From: Tunturiibacter empetritectus
GTDB lineage: Bacteria > Acidobacteriota > Terriglobia > Terriglobales > Acidobacteriaceae
Assembly (NCBI RefSeq): GCF_014201375.1
Contig: NZ_JACHDZ010000001.1
Span: 1,095,206 to 1,159,205 of the forward strand
Direction: 5' to 3'
DNA length: 64,000 bases
The position numbers and the translations under genes were made by a program. Below are positions 42,860 to 52,141 of this stretch, in pieces. Each line of letters begins with the position of its first letter. Position 1 is the stretch's first letter. A model generated the notes under the pieces. It did no database searches. It was not told the DNA's origin and saw only the letters and a list, made by a program, of their open reading frames with translations.

Positions 42860-44744
42860 TTGCGATTCTAGGACCTACGGTGAGGTTGGATCGGCGGCGG
42901 GTGATGTGGGGCGTGAGGAGAAGGAGGAGTTCGCCGGAGCTAGTGTCTGTCAGACGATCTGCGGTAAGGGTTTGAAAACCGGGTAGCTCACTCAATACAG
43001 GATACCCGTTGATACTGGCCGCTTCGCTTCTGGTGAGGCTGCTGACCATGAGCGCAGTGTCTCCGTCGTCGAGGGTTACGTCGGAGGCGAATTGCTGGCT
43101 ATTAAGGATTGGGATGTTATCCACTGTGCCGCCGCTTAGTGCCTCGATCTTTAGATCGATGTGCATTTTGATTGCGCCGGACTTTTGCACGGTTGGTGTT
43201 GCCTTAAGAGTCAGGCCGAGATCTTCATATTGAATCTGGGGAATGGTCGCTGCTGTACCGGCTGCGGAGTTGAGCAGGCTGGAAACCGGGACGCCGTTGA
43301 TGGTCGCGTTGGAGGGTACGGAGGAGTTGCTGATTCCAGAGGAGTAGGTTGCGGTGGTGATGGGGTAGCGTTGTCCAACCCTGAAGGTGGCGGACTGACG
43401 GTCGCCGACCCGGATCTGAATATCGTTGAGGGCACGGGTGTCGCTTGCGGTAAGCGAGAGATTGAAGGCGGCGAACTGATTGGTGGTGACGCCGGTCTGG
43501 GTGAGGCCTCCGCCAAAAAAGCCGACGGTGTTGGAGAGCAAAGTGCTTTGGACGAGACCTGAGGCGATGAGCGCGAGAGCAATGGTGATGTTGCTCGACC
43601 CGGCCGGAATGAGGCCCTGGGCGATGGCCTGGTTGACGAGGCTTTGATTGGCGCTGACGATACTTTGCGCCGCTGAAGCTACGCTGTAGATGCCGACCTG
43701 TTGCGGAAGCTGTGCGCCGATGGTGCGTTGATTGGTCTTGTCGACGGAGTAGAGTTGAAGGTCGATCATGACCTCACTGCCTCCATCGATGAGATCGGCG
43801 AGGGTGAGGTTGATATAAGTCAGGGTCTCCTGGGGGGCACGGAGGACGAGGGTGCCGGAGGCCTTCCCGACGGTAACTTCTTTGACGTCGAAGATATTTT
43901 TTACAAGGGTGCCGAGGTTGTCCATCTCTTCGTTGGTCATGCCGGGGATGTAGATCGTCTCCTGCAACTGACGCTCGAGACGCTGGCGATTCTCCAGGGT
44001 GTCTTTAGCTATGAAGACGCTTTTGGCGTCAAGAGGTATGGCGAATAGATGGGTGATGTTCAGGAGAACGGGGACCGCCTGCTGGTAAGACGAGTCGTCT
44101 AGATCGAAGCGCAGATCTTGTCTCTGGACCGATTCATCAAATACTGGACGGATGCCATAACCTGACACGACCTGGCGGATAGCGTCTTGCACATCGGAGT
44201 GAAGGTGGAAGCTCTTCTGACCGGGATTCGGCTCAAGGGTGACAGGACCGGCGATAACAGGTCCTTCGCGGATCCAGGGTTCGATCTCCGGGTGGAACGC
44301 CTTCGGGAGTTCGCCGTTGTCGACCTGGGAGCCTACGATCCTATTCTCGGGATCGAGGAGACGAGCTTCGGCCAGAAGTGTTTCGACCTTTTCATGCTGT
44401 CCGAGGAGGCGCGCTTTCCCAGCCTGCTGTATCAGATCGGAGACGTGGCGCTGGTGGGTGAGGCTTAGCGCCAGGGCGTAGTCATGGTTGGAGGAGTTGA
44501 GAGTGGTTGCTTCACGGAACTTCAACTCTGCGCCCGTTAGATCGTTATGATCCAATAGTCGCGCACCAGAGAGGTAGGCGTCTTCGGCGGCCCGGACGTT
44601 TCGTTTGGAGACAGACTCGGAGGCGCTGGCGTTTGGGCCCGGATTGGACTGGGCCAGGGTGGTAAGGGAGACTGTACCGATAATGGCGAGCGCGACGGTG
44701 TATTTTGCAAATGCGGACGCGCGAGCTTGGAGGGTGGGTCTCAT
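42834..44744 (-). CDS. Secretin-family outer-membrane protein (type II/III/IV pilus type)
   Basis: A 636-residue exported protein. A signal peptide (about residues 12-32) is followed by a TPR-like helical stretch with AEDAYLSGARLLDHNDLTGAELKFREA, then N-domain repeats (PGQKSFHLHSDVQDAIRQVVSGY; IYIPGMTNEEMDNLGTLVKNIFDV). The secretin core occupies about 450-625, with FRVGQRYPITTATYSSG, LTLKATPTVQKSGAIKMHIDLKIEAL in sequence and the terminal LLLLLTPHITRR. A complete set of secretion partners is not nearby; a Fis-like gene and cvpA are upstream on the same strand. Which machine it serves is unclear. Confidence 0.88.
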   Translation of the reverse strand: MRPTLQARASAFAKYTVALAIIGTVSLTTLAQSNPGPNASASESVSKRNVRAAEDAYLSGARLLDHNDLTGAELKFREATTLNSSNHDYALALSLTHQRHVSDLIQQAGKARLLGQHEKVETLLAEARLLDPENRIVGSQVDNGELPKAFHPEIEPWIREGPVIAGPVTLEPNPGQKSFHLHSDVQDAIRQVVSGYGIRPVFDESVQRQDLRFDLDDSSYQQAVPVLLNITHLFAIPLDAKSVFIAKDTLENRQRLERQLQETIYIPGMTNEEMDNLGTLVKNIFDVKEVTVGKASGTLVLRAPQETLTYINLTLADLIDGGSEVMIDLQLYSVDKTNQRTIGAQLPQQVGIYSVASAAQSIVSANQSLVNQAIAQGLIPAGSSNITIALALIASGLVQSTLLSNTVGFFGGGLTQTGVTTNQFAAFNLSLTASDTRALNDIQIRVGDRQSATFRVGQRYPITTATYSSGISNSSVPSNATINGVPVSSLLNSAAGTAATIPQIQYEDLGLTLKATPTVQKSGAIKMHIDLKIEALSGGTVDNIPILNSQQFASDVTLDDGDTALMVSSLTRSEAASINGYPVLSELPGFQTLTADRLTDTSSGELLLLLTPHITRRRSNLTVGPRIAINLPEPPG

Positions 44745-44771
44745 CGACTGCTGATTAGACGGACGCGGAAG

Positions 44772-45050
44772 TTATCGGGCGCTGGCAATATTTTGAATGT
44801 GCGGGCGCTCGCTTCTGGGGGGGCGACGCATGCCGTTGCGGATCTGCGCGGTGTCCATGTCGAGCTCAGCGAGGGTACGGCTCAGGGTGTTGCGGTGCAT
44901 ACCGAGCTCGTCGGCGGCCTTGCACTGGTTTCCCTTGTGGTGCGCCAATACTTCGAGGATGTAGCGCTTCTTGAACTGACGTACGGCCTCCGAGTAGGGG
45001 ATGCCGGCGCTGTGCATCTGAGTGATCAAGCCGTCCATTTCGCGCTTCAA
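44772..45050 (-). CDS. Small Fis-family DNA-binding protein
   Basis: A 92-residue protein with the HTH_8 fold: RYILEVLAHHKGNQCKAADELGMHRNTLSRTL (about 29-60), the recognition helix pattern shared by Fis and NtrC-type activators. There is no AAA+ or receiver domain, so it is a stand-alone DNA-binding protein. The C-terminal tail is basic and Pro-rich. It lies between cvpA and the secretin gene with gaps of 51 and 27 bases, so it may regulate the secretin operon. Confidence 0.85.
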   Translation of the reverse strand: MKREMDGLITQMHSAGIPYSEAVRQFKKRYILEVLAHHKGNQCKAADELGMHRNTLSRTLAELDMDTAQIRNGMRRPPRSERPHIQNIASAR

Positions 45051-45101
45051 GGTTATTCCTCGCTGGCGGCTCCTTAGTGGAACCGCACTCTCATTGTGCC
45101 T

Positions 45102-45638
45102 CTACCGTAGCGGTTTGATCCAATCGGGCGCATTGTGCTTGAGTTGGGCGGCGCCATCCAGAATCCGTTGCTGAAGGTCGTGAGGTACAACGAAGGATAC
45201 CGCATGCGCCCCCGCAAGGAAATAGGAAGATAACTGCGAATTTTTAATCCAGGTGGAATTGGGGGAGAAGGCGGCGATCGCCATTAGAATGGCCACTCCG
45301 AACAGGCAACCACGGGCGAAACCGAAGACTGCGCCGAGGACCCGGTCGAAGAAGCCGAGCCCGATGGCATGGGCGGTGCGGTTGAGGGCTCTGCCGAGCA
45401 ACGCGCTGAGCACCATGACTCCTATGACGAGAAGGAGAAAGGAGACCATCTCCGCGATGGATGGTGTGGCGATGAGACGCTGAAGATACATCGCCAGACG
45501 ATTGTAGTTCCAGCTGGCGATAAGGATTCCCGCGATCAGGCCGCCCAGGGAGAAGAGTTCCCGGATAATGCCTCGCAAGAGGGCCATGATGGTGGAGTAG
45601 GCCAGGATTGCTATCAGGAACCAGTCGAAGAGGTTCAT
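45102..45638 (-). CDS. CvpA family membrane protein
   Basis: A 178-residue protein with four hydrophobic helices: about 1-22, 26-45, 62-82 and 100-122. The FDWFLIAILAYSTIMALLRGIIREL opening and LGRALNRTAHAIGLGFFDRVLGAVFGFARGCL segment match the CvpA/colicin V production family. The molecular role is not settled; homologues influence purine-linked phenotypes and envelope integrity. It begins 5 bases after purC on the same strand, a pairing also seen in other bacteria (cvpA with purF in E. coli). Confidence 0.88.
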   Translation of the reverse strand: MNLFDWFLIAILAYSTIMALLRGIIRELFSLGGLIAGILIASWNYNRLAMYLQRLIATPSIAEMVSFLLLVIGVMVLSALLGRALNRTAHAIGLGFFDRVLGAVFGFARGCLFGVAILMAIAAFSPNSTWIKNSQLSSYFLAGAHAVSFVVPHDLQQRILDGAAQLKHNAPDWIKPLR

Positions 45639-45643
45639 GCGGC

Positions 45644-46555
45644 TTACAGGTTTGTACGGCCAGTGAGCAGGCGATAGGCTTCAAGATACTTCTCGCTGGT
45701 ACGGAGGACCACCTCACGGGGCAGCGCGGGCGCGGGCGTCTGCTTGTTCCAGTGGATCGATTCGAGATAGTCGCGGACGTATTGTTTGTCGAAAGAAGGT
45801 TGCGGCCCGCCAGGGTTGTAGGAGTTTGCTGGCCAGTAGCGGGAGGAGTCGGGAGTCAGTACCTCGTCGGCAAGAACGATCTGCTCATTTCCCGATTCGT
45901 CGGTGACGAGACCAAATTCAAACTTGGTGTCAGCGAGGATCAGCCCTTTGCTGGCTGCATGTTCGGTTGCTCTTTCATAGATTTTGAGCGTAAGTGAGCG
46001 CAAGGCATCGGCATAGGTAGCGCCTATCGTCTTCTCTACCACTTCGTAGGAGATGTTTTCGTCGTGGCCGCCGGAGTGAATCTTTGCAGCCGGGGTAAAG
46101 ATTGGCTCAGGCAAGCGGTCCGACTCTCGAAGACCGGCTGGTAGTTTAATGCCGCAGATGGAACCGGTTTGTTGATAGTCCTTCCAGCCGGATCCGGAGA
46201 GATAGCCGCGGACGACGCACTCGACGGGGAACATCTTCGCTCGCTTGACGAGCATGCTGCGACCCTCGAGTTGGTCGAGGAACGGCTGGAGTTCGGAGGG
46301 GAATTGTGCAGCGTCGGCGGTGATCAGGTGGTTTGGGACGATGGGCTTGAGGAGATCAAACCAGAAGAGGGACAGCCGTGTGAGAATCCTTCCCTTAAAT
46401 GGAATGCCGCTGCCGAGAACATGATCGAAGGCGGAGATGCGGTCACTGGCCACGAAGAGAAGCTGGTCGGCGGAGAGGGCGTAGATGTCACGAACCTTTC
46501 CGCGGGCTGTGAGGGGGAGCGATCCGAGATCGGTTTGAATCAAAGCTTTTGCCAT
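45644..46555 (-). CDS. purC: SAICAR synthetase (phosphoribosylaminoimidazole-succinocarboxamide synthase)
   Basis: A 303-residue enzyme of purine synthesis that ligates aspartate to CAIR with ATP. The ATG at 46555 is chosen because the longer frame upstream to 46942 lacks homology and overlaps the preceding gene. Motifs: GKVRDIYALSADQLLFVASDRISAFD, FPVECVVRGYLSGSGWKDYQ, and AAKIHSGGHDENISYE. The length fits the eukaryote-like/longer bacterial PurC group. cvpA follows five bases downstream. A hypothetical membrane gene lies 55 bases upstream on the same strand. Confidence 0.94.
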   Translation of the reverse strand: MAKALIQTDLGSLPLTARGKVRDIYALSADQLLFVASDRISAFDHVLGSGIPFKGRILTRLSLFWFDLLKPIVPNHLITADAAQFPSELQPFLDQLEGRSMLVKRAKMFPVECVVRGYLSGSGWKDYQQTGSICGIKLPAGLRESDRLPEPIFTPAAKIHSGGHDENISYEVVEKTIGATYADALRSLTLKIYERATEHAASKGLILADTKFEFGLVTDESGNEQIVLADEVLTPDSSRYWPANSYNPGGPQPSFDKQYVRDYLESIHWNKQTPAPALPREVVLRTSEKYLEAYRLLTGRTNL

Positions 46556-46610
46556 GGGTTTGACGGTGCCTTTGTGTTTTGCAAATCGGACTGGAATAGA
46601 CAGTAAAAGC

Positions 46611-47243
46611 CTAGAGCAGCGGGAGTAACTTGTCGACCGATCCTGGGGCCTGCGCCGGCCAATAGGGGCAACGACCGAGGACGGTTCGTGTGTCAGGGAA
46701 GGGGATAGCGAAGGCAGCGGTTGAGTTGCATTCACGATCACTGAAAGGGATTGTCCGGGTTTTACGGCGGAGAAACGGCGCGAAGGAAGGGCGATAAGAG
46801 ACGATAACGTCAGCGCCTTTATTGCCGCTGCCGGGATCGCCCCATGGTTTGACCTCGTAGAACAGGTTGTTGCCGATGGGCACCGTCTTGTAAGACGTGG
46901 GGTCGAAGAGGTCGCCGAGCGGGAGGAGGATACTCGCTCCAAAGACCGGGATTAATAGGACTGTTGCACTAAGGTATGTCAGCCATCTTGGAGAGAGTCG
47001 GGTAAAGAGAAGAATTAGAAGTTCGTAGGCTGCGACGGCCAACCAATTAATGAGGGCGTTCAACTTGTCGGAGGTCGTTCCCCATCTGGAAGCAGCGAAG
47101 AACGCATGAAGGAAGAGCAGAATGATGGAAATTGTTAAGATGGTGAACCTGAGACGAGGTGGGATACGTTCCCAAAAGATCCTCACTAGAAGCATCGCCC
47201 CTGACAACAAAATAAGAACAGCAGTTGTGAGCGGTATGTTCAT
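46611..47243 (-). CDS. Hypothetical four-helix membrane protein
   Basis: A 210-residue protein. Four hydrophobic segments are visible: residues 3-21, 33-50, 63-81 and 88-110. The second half (about 115-200) is soluble, with a PFSDRECNST stretch and two cysteines. I recognise no family. It lies between the SMC terminator and purC on the minus strand, so it may be co-transcribed with purC and cvpA. The codon use resembles that of its neighbours, so it is likely a real gene. Confidence 0.6.
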   Translation of the reverse strand: MNIPLTTAVLILLSGAMLLVRIFWERIPPRLRFTILTISIILLFLHAFFAASRWGTTSDKLNALINWLAVAAYELLILLFTRLSPRWLTYLSATVLLIPVFGASILLPLGDLFDPTSYKTVPIGNNLFYEVKPWGDPGSGNKGADVIVSYRPSFAPFLRRKTRTIPFSDRECNSTAAFAIPFPDTRTVLGRCPYWPAQAPGSVDKLLPLL

Positions 47244-47323
47244 GCCGTCTTTAGATTAGCTGCTTTCGCGGAGGAGTGTAGAAGGGCTTATGGTTGCTAC
47301 TCAGGCAAGAGCTTAACGGTGTG

Positions 47324-47358
47324 AAAAAAGCTGGAGCGAGTGGTGAATCGCTCCAGCT
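47324..47358 (-). terminator. Intrinsic terminator after smc
   Basis: On the minus strand AGCTGGAGCGA (47358-47348) pairs with TCGCTCCAGCT (47339-47329) over 11 bp and is followed by TTTTTC. It sits 18 bases after the smc stop. Confidence 0.9.
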
Positions 47359-47375
47359 GCGCAAAGGCTAGGGTA

Positions 47376-50300
47376 TTACGCTACGGCGCGACGGTTATCA
47401 GGGGATTCGCGGCGATTGAGGTTGACGCTGACGATCTTCGAAACGCCGGGCTCCTGCATGGTGACTCCGTAGATGACGTCCGCCTGGGACATTGTGCGCT
47501 TGCTGTGGGTGATGACGACGAATTGTGTGGTCGCGCTCATTTCGTGAATTAGCTTTGCGAAGCGGCCAACGTTGGTTTCGTCGAGCGGAGCGTCAACTTC
47601 GTCGAGGATGCAGAAGGGGGCGGGTTGGAACTGGAAGATTCCGACGAGCAGGGAGAGCGCGGTAAGAGCTTTTTCCCCTCCGGAGAGCAGAAGGATGTTC
47701 TGCAGCTTTTTGCCTGGGGGCGAGGCGACGATATCGATGCCGCTTTCGTTAGAGTTTTCGGCATCGGTGAGCTTCATGAACGCCTGGCCGCCACCGAAGA
47801 GCTTGGTGAAGGTGACGGAGAAGTTGTCGTTGATGACCTTGAAGGCCTCGTCGAATTTGAGGCGGGAGACGTCGTCGATCTCTTTGATCGAGGCCTGAGT
47901 ATTTTCGATGGAGTCGAGCAGATCCTTGCGCTGGGTCTCGAGGAAGCTGTGCCGGGTGACAGTTTCGTTGTACTCGTCGAGAGCCATCATGTTGACCGGA
48001 CCCATGGCTTCGAGCTTTTGCTTGAGGGTGCGTGACTCCTCTTCTTGTACGTGGAGGTCGTCCCCTTCAATACGGGCGATGGTGTGGTCTTCGCGGAGGG
48101 TGATGGCTTCAGCGCCAAGGTCGTTGAGGCAGGTAGCGTCGATGTGCTCGATGTCTGAGGCGAGCTTTGCGGCGCGGGCGGTAAGAGCAGCGCGCTGTTC
48201 TCGTAGTGCCTCGGTTTCATGGCGCAGTGTACGGAGACGGGCATCGAGTTCGGTCATGGAAGCACGAAGCGCGTGGGCTTCTTCGGTAAGGCGTGCGCCC
48301 TTGGCTACGGCGTTGGCGCGTACCTCTGAGAGCTCTGCTTGCTGGACGGTGAGGGCGGCTGTTTCTTCTTCGCGGCGGAGTTTTTCCGCTCCGGCCGAGG
48401 CGAGCTGCTGATCGAGTTGCTGGATTCGCTGGTTCTGGCCGTTGTGGAGGCGGGTAGTCTGCTCGAAGTTCGCGGCGGCGTTGCGGCGGCGTTCTTCCAG
48501 GCCGGCAAGTGCGGCGGAGGCTGCTGCTGCGCCCTGCTGAAGCTCTTCGCGGCGGCCGCGCAGTTCTTCGAGCTGTTCCTGAAGAGAGGTGAGGCTCGCC
48601 TCAAACGTGCTGCGTTCGTCTTCGAAGGCGGTTGCCTCCTGCTGGCGGCGTGAGATCAAGTCTGCTTTCTGGTTGCGCGCCTCGCGATTGCGTTCGCTGG
48701 TCAAAGCCCAGTCCTGCAGGCGACGTTCGATGCGGGCAACCTCCGACTCCATCTGGCGCAGGGCCGCTCCGGAGTTGGCTGACTCACGCTCGGCGTCGCG
48801 ACGCTCGTGGGTCTTGCCTTCGATGGCGGACTGGAGGGCGGCGATCTGATGCTGCAGCTCGATGGTGTTGCGGTCGGTCTGAATTAGTTCCTGTTCTGTC
48901 TTTTCGAGCTTTTGCTGGATCTCGGCGAGTTCGCGTTTGAGGGCCAGTGGACCCTGTGTGCGGAAGCGTCCGCTGGTGACTGTGACGTTGTGGAAGGTCT
49001 CGCCGGTGGGAGAGAGGAAGAATGCCTGAGGGTTCGAGAGGGCGAGGGAGCGTGCGGTATAGGAGTCTGGGGCAACGAAACCCTCGCGGAGCTTGGGCAG
49101 AATGACTTCGAGGGATTTGCCGAAGCCATCCAGAACGCGGACGCACTCTTTGAGAGGGATGACGCCTTCGATTCCGTCGATGTTGGTTTGAGCGAGACTG
49201 GGCATTCCCTCGGCAAACGCGAAGTTGGCCTGGGAGTCATTGGGATGTACGAGGAAGGTGGCGCGCCCGGTGACGTCGGTCTGGAGGAGATGCATGCCAG
49301 CGTTGGCGGCGTCCCAGGATTTGACGACGACATAGTTGAGCTCGTCGCGGAGGAATTCATCGACGACATTTTCATACTTGCCGTCGACTTCCAGGAAGTC
49401 GGCGAGAGTGCCCACCGCAGCCATGCCATCGGCATTCTGTTTGTAAGCGTCAGTCTTGAAGAGACTTCGAACGGTGTCGGTGGAGTAGCTGTGCTCGCGG
49501 ATAAGCGCTTCGAGGGACGTGTGGCGTCCGGCAAGGGTTGCTGCTTCGCCTCGCAGCTGGTCGCCGCGGCGCTTGGACTGAGACTCCTCATTGCGGCTGG
49601 CCTCTACCTGGAGACGAAGTTCTGCGATCTCGGCTTCGAGACGCTTGAGGCGCTCGGTCACCGACTCGAAGGACATCTTGACCTGGCCACGCTGCAGGCC
49701 GAGAGTTTCAAGTTCCTGTCTGGCTATCTCGGACTCGGAGAGGAGGCGCTCCGCTTCGCGGTCGAGGCCAGCGAGAGCTGCGGCTGCCTGAGCTTCTTCG
49801 TTGCGGGTCTGGGCGATGCGCTGAACCAGCTGCATGGTGGAGCGGCGGTTTTGTTCGGCCTGCTGCTCTGCTGAAGCGACGGCACGTGATGCTTCCTGCG
49901 CCTGCGCTTGATGGCTTTGTGCGGCTTCACGGGAGCTCGTCGACTCGGCTGTTGCGTTGTTGAGGAAGCTCCGATGTTCTTCAAGCTCGGCGGTAAGGCT
50001 TGCAAGCTGTTCTCGAGCCTGGGCGAGATCGTCGGAGCCTGTCGCAAGCCGATTGGTGAGTTCCGTGATGCGATCGGCGTTCGAGGCGGAGCGGGCAGAG
50101 ATGCGCTCGAGTTCGACGGCAGACTGGTTCGCCTGTGCTCCGGCTTCGCGGATCTGCTGATCGAGACTGTAGCCTGAGTTGACGCCCTCGGTATGCTCGG
50201 CGTCCATCGCTTCAACGGTTGCAGCCTGAGTGTCTATCTGGGTTGCAAGAGCAGTGATCTTTTCCGTGGTAGTGGCCTGCTCGCTATCCAACTGCGACAT

Positions 50301-51269
50301 GCGACTGGCGAGTACGACGCGGAGGCGGGTGCGGAGTTCGTCGCGGAGCGCCCCGTAACGCTCGGCCTTGGCAGCCTGGCGCTTGAGGGTTGTCATCTGC
50401 CGGGTGACTTCGTCGAAGATGTCATTGACACGGGAAAGATTCTGGCGCGCGGATTCCAGGCGCAGTTCGGCGAGGCGTTTCTTGGTCTTGAAACGGGTGA
50501 TGCCTGCGGCTTCTTCGATGATGGAGCGACGGTCGTGCGGTTTGGCGGAGAGGAGTTGGCCGATGCGCTCCTGGCCGATGATGGCGTAGGACTCGCCGCC
50601 GAGGCCTGTGCCCATAAAGATGTCCTGAATGTCTCGCAGGCGGCAGATCTTGCCGTTGAGCAGATATTCGCTGTCGCCGGAGCGGAAGAGGCGCCGGGTG
50701 ATGGTGAGTTCGCCGGCACGGATGGGGGCGCGGCCGAACTTTCGGCGACGAATCTTCAGGACGACGTTGTTCGGGTTAGCGAGATCTGCTGCAGCGTCAG
50801 CTTCGGCAGGGGGAGGAACCACGTGAGGACCTTTGGCCTCTCCTTCAATGACGGTGCCGGGTTGAGCTTCGGCGACGGCCTCCTCGGTCTCTTCTGCGCG
50901 TTGCTGTCGGAGGGTGGTCTCGTCCCAGTCGGTAGGGAGGCTCTCGTCGATGACGATTTCGGGGTCGTCCTGAAGGCTGGCTCCGTCGTAGACCTCGGGA
51001 TCGACGAGGGTGAGTGAGACCTCAGCCATACCTGTGGGCTTGCGGTCGCGGGTACCGGCGAAGATGACGTCCTCCATCTTGATACCGCGGAGGCTCTTGG
51101 CAGACTGTTCGCCCAAGACCCAGGTGATGGCGTCAGAGATGTTGGATTTGCCGCATCCGTTGGGGCCGACAATGGCTGCGATTCCTTCGCCGGAGAGCTG
51201 AACCTCGGTGCGATCACAGAAGGATTTGAAGCCGAGTATCTGGACTTTTTTGAGCTTGAGCAAGTGCAC
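47376..51269 (-). CDS. smc: Chromosome segregation protein SMC
   Basis: A 1297-residue SMC ATPase, slightly longer than typical (about 1180). Walker A GPNGCGKS is at 35-42. Two coiled-coil arms (about 260-540 and 720-1080) flank the hinge, which contains VGTLADFLEVDGKYENVVDEFL. The C-terminal head has the signature LLSGGEKALTAL (about 1194-1205) and Walker B FCILDEVDAPLDE (1219-1231). Between residues 91 and 186 of the N-head is an acidic, Pro/Ala-rich insertion of about 95 residues before GELTITRRLFRSGDSEYLLNGK, where most SMCs have a short loop. SMC works with ScpA/ScpB, not present here, to compact and segregate chromosomes. Confidence 0.95.
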   Translation of the reverse strand: MHLLKLKKVQILGFKSFCDRTEVQLSGEGIAAIVGPNGCGKSNISDAITWVLGEQSAKSLRGIKMEDVIFAGTRDRKPTGMAEVSLTLVDPEVYDGASLQDDPEIVIDESLPTDWDETTLRQQRAEETEEAVAEAQPGTVIEGEAKGPHVVPPPAEADAAADLANPNNVVLKIRRRKFGRAPIRAGELTITRRLFRSGDSEYLLNGKICRLRDIQDIFMGTGLGGESYAIIGQERIGQLLSAKPHDRRSIIEEAAGITRFKTKKRLAELRLESARQNLSRVNDIFDEVTRQMTTLKRQAAKAERYGALRDELRTRLRVVLASRMSQLDSEQATTTEKITALATQIDTQAATVEAMDAEHTEGVNSGYSLDQQIREAGAQANQSAVELERISARSASNADRITELTNRLATGSDDLAQAREQLASLTAELEEHRSFLNNATAESTSSREAAQSHQAQAQEASRAVASAEQQAEQNRRSTMQLVQRIAQTRNEEAQAAAALAGLDREAERLLSESEIARQELETLGLQRGQVKMSFESVTERLKRLEAEIAELRLQVEASRNEESQSKRRGDQLRGEAATLAGRHTSLEALIREHSYSTDTVRSLFKTDAYKQNADGMAAVGTLADFLEVDGKYENVVDEFLRDELNYVVVKSWDAANAGMHLLQTDVTGRATFLVHPNDSQANFAFAEGMPSLAQTNIDGIEGVIPLKECVRVLDGFGKSLEVILPKLREGFVAPDSYTARSLALSNPQAFFLSPTGETFHNVTVTSGRFRTQGPLALKRELAEIQQKLEKTEQELIQTDRNTIELQHQIAALQSAIEGKTHERRDAERESANSGAALRQMESEVARIERRLQDWALTSERNREARNQKADLISRRQQEATAFEDERSTFEASLTSLQEQLEELRGRREELQQGAAAASAALAGLEERRRNAAANFEQTTRLHNGQNQRIQQLDQQLASAGAEKLRREEETAALTVQQAELSEVRANAVAKGARLTEEAHALRASMTELDARLRTLRHETEALREQRAALTARAAKLASDIEHIDATCLNDLGAEAITLREDHTIARIEGDDLHVQEEESRTLKQKLEAMGPVNMMALDEYNETVTRHSFLETQRKDLLDSIENTQASIKEIDDVSRLKFDEAFKVINDNFSVTFTKLFGGGQAFMKLTDAENSNESGIDIVASPPGKKLQNILLLSGGEKALTALSLLVGIFQFQPAPFCILDEVDAPLDETNVGRFAKLIHEMSATTQFVVITHSKRTMSQADVIYGVTMQEPGVSKIVSVNLNRRESPDNRRAVA

Positions 51270-51592
51270 CTCTGCGGGGCGGACGGCAAGTTATCTGGAA
51301 CTCGCCCCTGTCGATAGGACTACTTCAACTGTAGCTGCGGTTGGGTGCAGAATCAACGGGTACAACACCACCTGTTGTGGATAAGAAGGGCGAAACACCA
51401 TAAATAGGTGGCATGAGCAAGACGAGTGCCCGTCACCGGCATAATAACCTCTCTGTCCCTAGATTGAGATGTTGATGGAATGGTAATCGAGCCATTTGCA
51501 CGAGATTTTAATGCGGCATAGATGCAGGCGAAAGGGATCAACGCGTAGGTTCGCGAGAGTATCAAAGCGGATGGTTCTCACAAAGGAGATTT
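51270..51592. other. Divergent intergenic region before smc and the His-rich gene
   Basis: About 320 bases. A CCACCT/AGGTGG inverted pair flanks a loop near 51370-51413. TTGCAC at 51496 with TAGATG 17 bases on could be a weak promoter for the His-rich gene. No RNA gene or reading frame is supported. Confidence 0.3.
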
Positions 51593-51787
51593 ATGGCACA
51601 CGAGGCGCACAAGAAAGCAGCGGAACATCACGAGCACGCAGCAAAGGCACACCACGCCGCAGCCGAGCACCATACAAACGGCGATCATGAGGCCGCCCAT
51701 GAGCACGCGGTGAAGGCGCATGAGCACTCCACTCAAGCGCAAGCTCATTCGACCGAAGCTCACCAGAAGTCTGTGGCCCATCAGTAA
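51593..51787 (+). CDS. Small histidine/alanine-rich protein
   Basis: A 64-residue protein, about half His (17) and Ala (18), with Glu and Lys making up most of the rest: MAHEAHKKAAEHHEHAAKAH at the start and similar repeats throughout. AAAGGAG stands just before the ATG and a strong terminator follows, so it is a complete one-gene unit. It has no hydrophobic segment. The pattern predicts a charged helix with many imidazole groups able to bind Ni, Zn, Cu or Co, or to buffer protons. Known His-rich chaperones and metal stores share this composition only in general terms. Role unknown; metal storage or acid/metal tolerance is a guess. Confidence 0.75.
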   Translation: MAHEAHKKAAEHHEHAAKAHHAAAEHHTNGDHEAAHEHAVKAHEHSTQAQAHSTEAHQKSVAHQ

Positions 51788-51804
51788 CTTACTGTGGTAG
51801 AGAA

Positions 51805-51845
51805 GGACGCCCTGACCGACGAGGGTTGGTCAGGCGTCCCTTTTT
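51805..51845 (+). terminator. Intrinsic terminator after the His-rich gene
   Basis: GGACGCCCTGACC pairs with GGTCAGGCGTCC (one bulge) and is followed by CTTTTT. It begins about 17 bases after the stop. Confidence 0.9.
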
Positions 51846-51929
51846 CCTGATGCAGGTTGTCTGCAATCAATTCATTGAGTGTGGTTGTTCGTGTATAACA
51901 CTTTAATTGCAGCTAAAGGTTGTGCAGGC

Positions 51930-51959
51930 TTGCGTTTTGAGCAACTGCGTTTCTATAAT
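51930..51959 (+). promoter_or_regulatory. Candidate sigma-70 promoter for the secreted 436-residue protein
   Basis: TTGCGT at 51930-51935 and a consensus TATAAT at 51954-51959, 18 bases apart. The start codon is about 180 bases on, so the message would have a long leader. Nothing else was found in 51846-52141. Confidence 0.45.
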
Positions 51960-52141
51960 CCGCATCATCATCCCGAGATGCCAAGAACACTTCAACCGCC
52001 TGGCCGAAGGGTTAGGCATGGCGAGGACAACGACTGAGCACTATGATCGGTCTCTGCTTCGTCTTATATCCAAGTGCCCCCGGAAGCATCGGTGACATAT
52101 TTTTTGAAAGAAAGATTTAAAGATTTATTGAGGAGTGTGGA

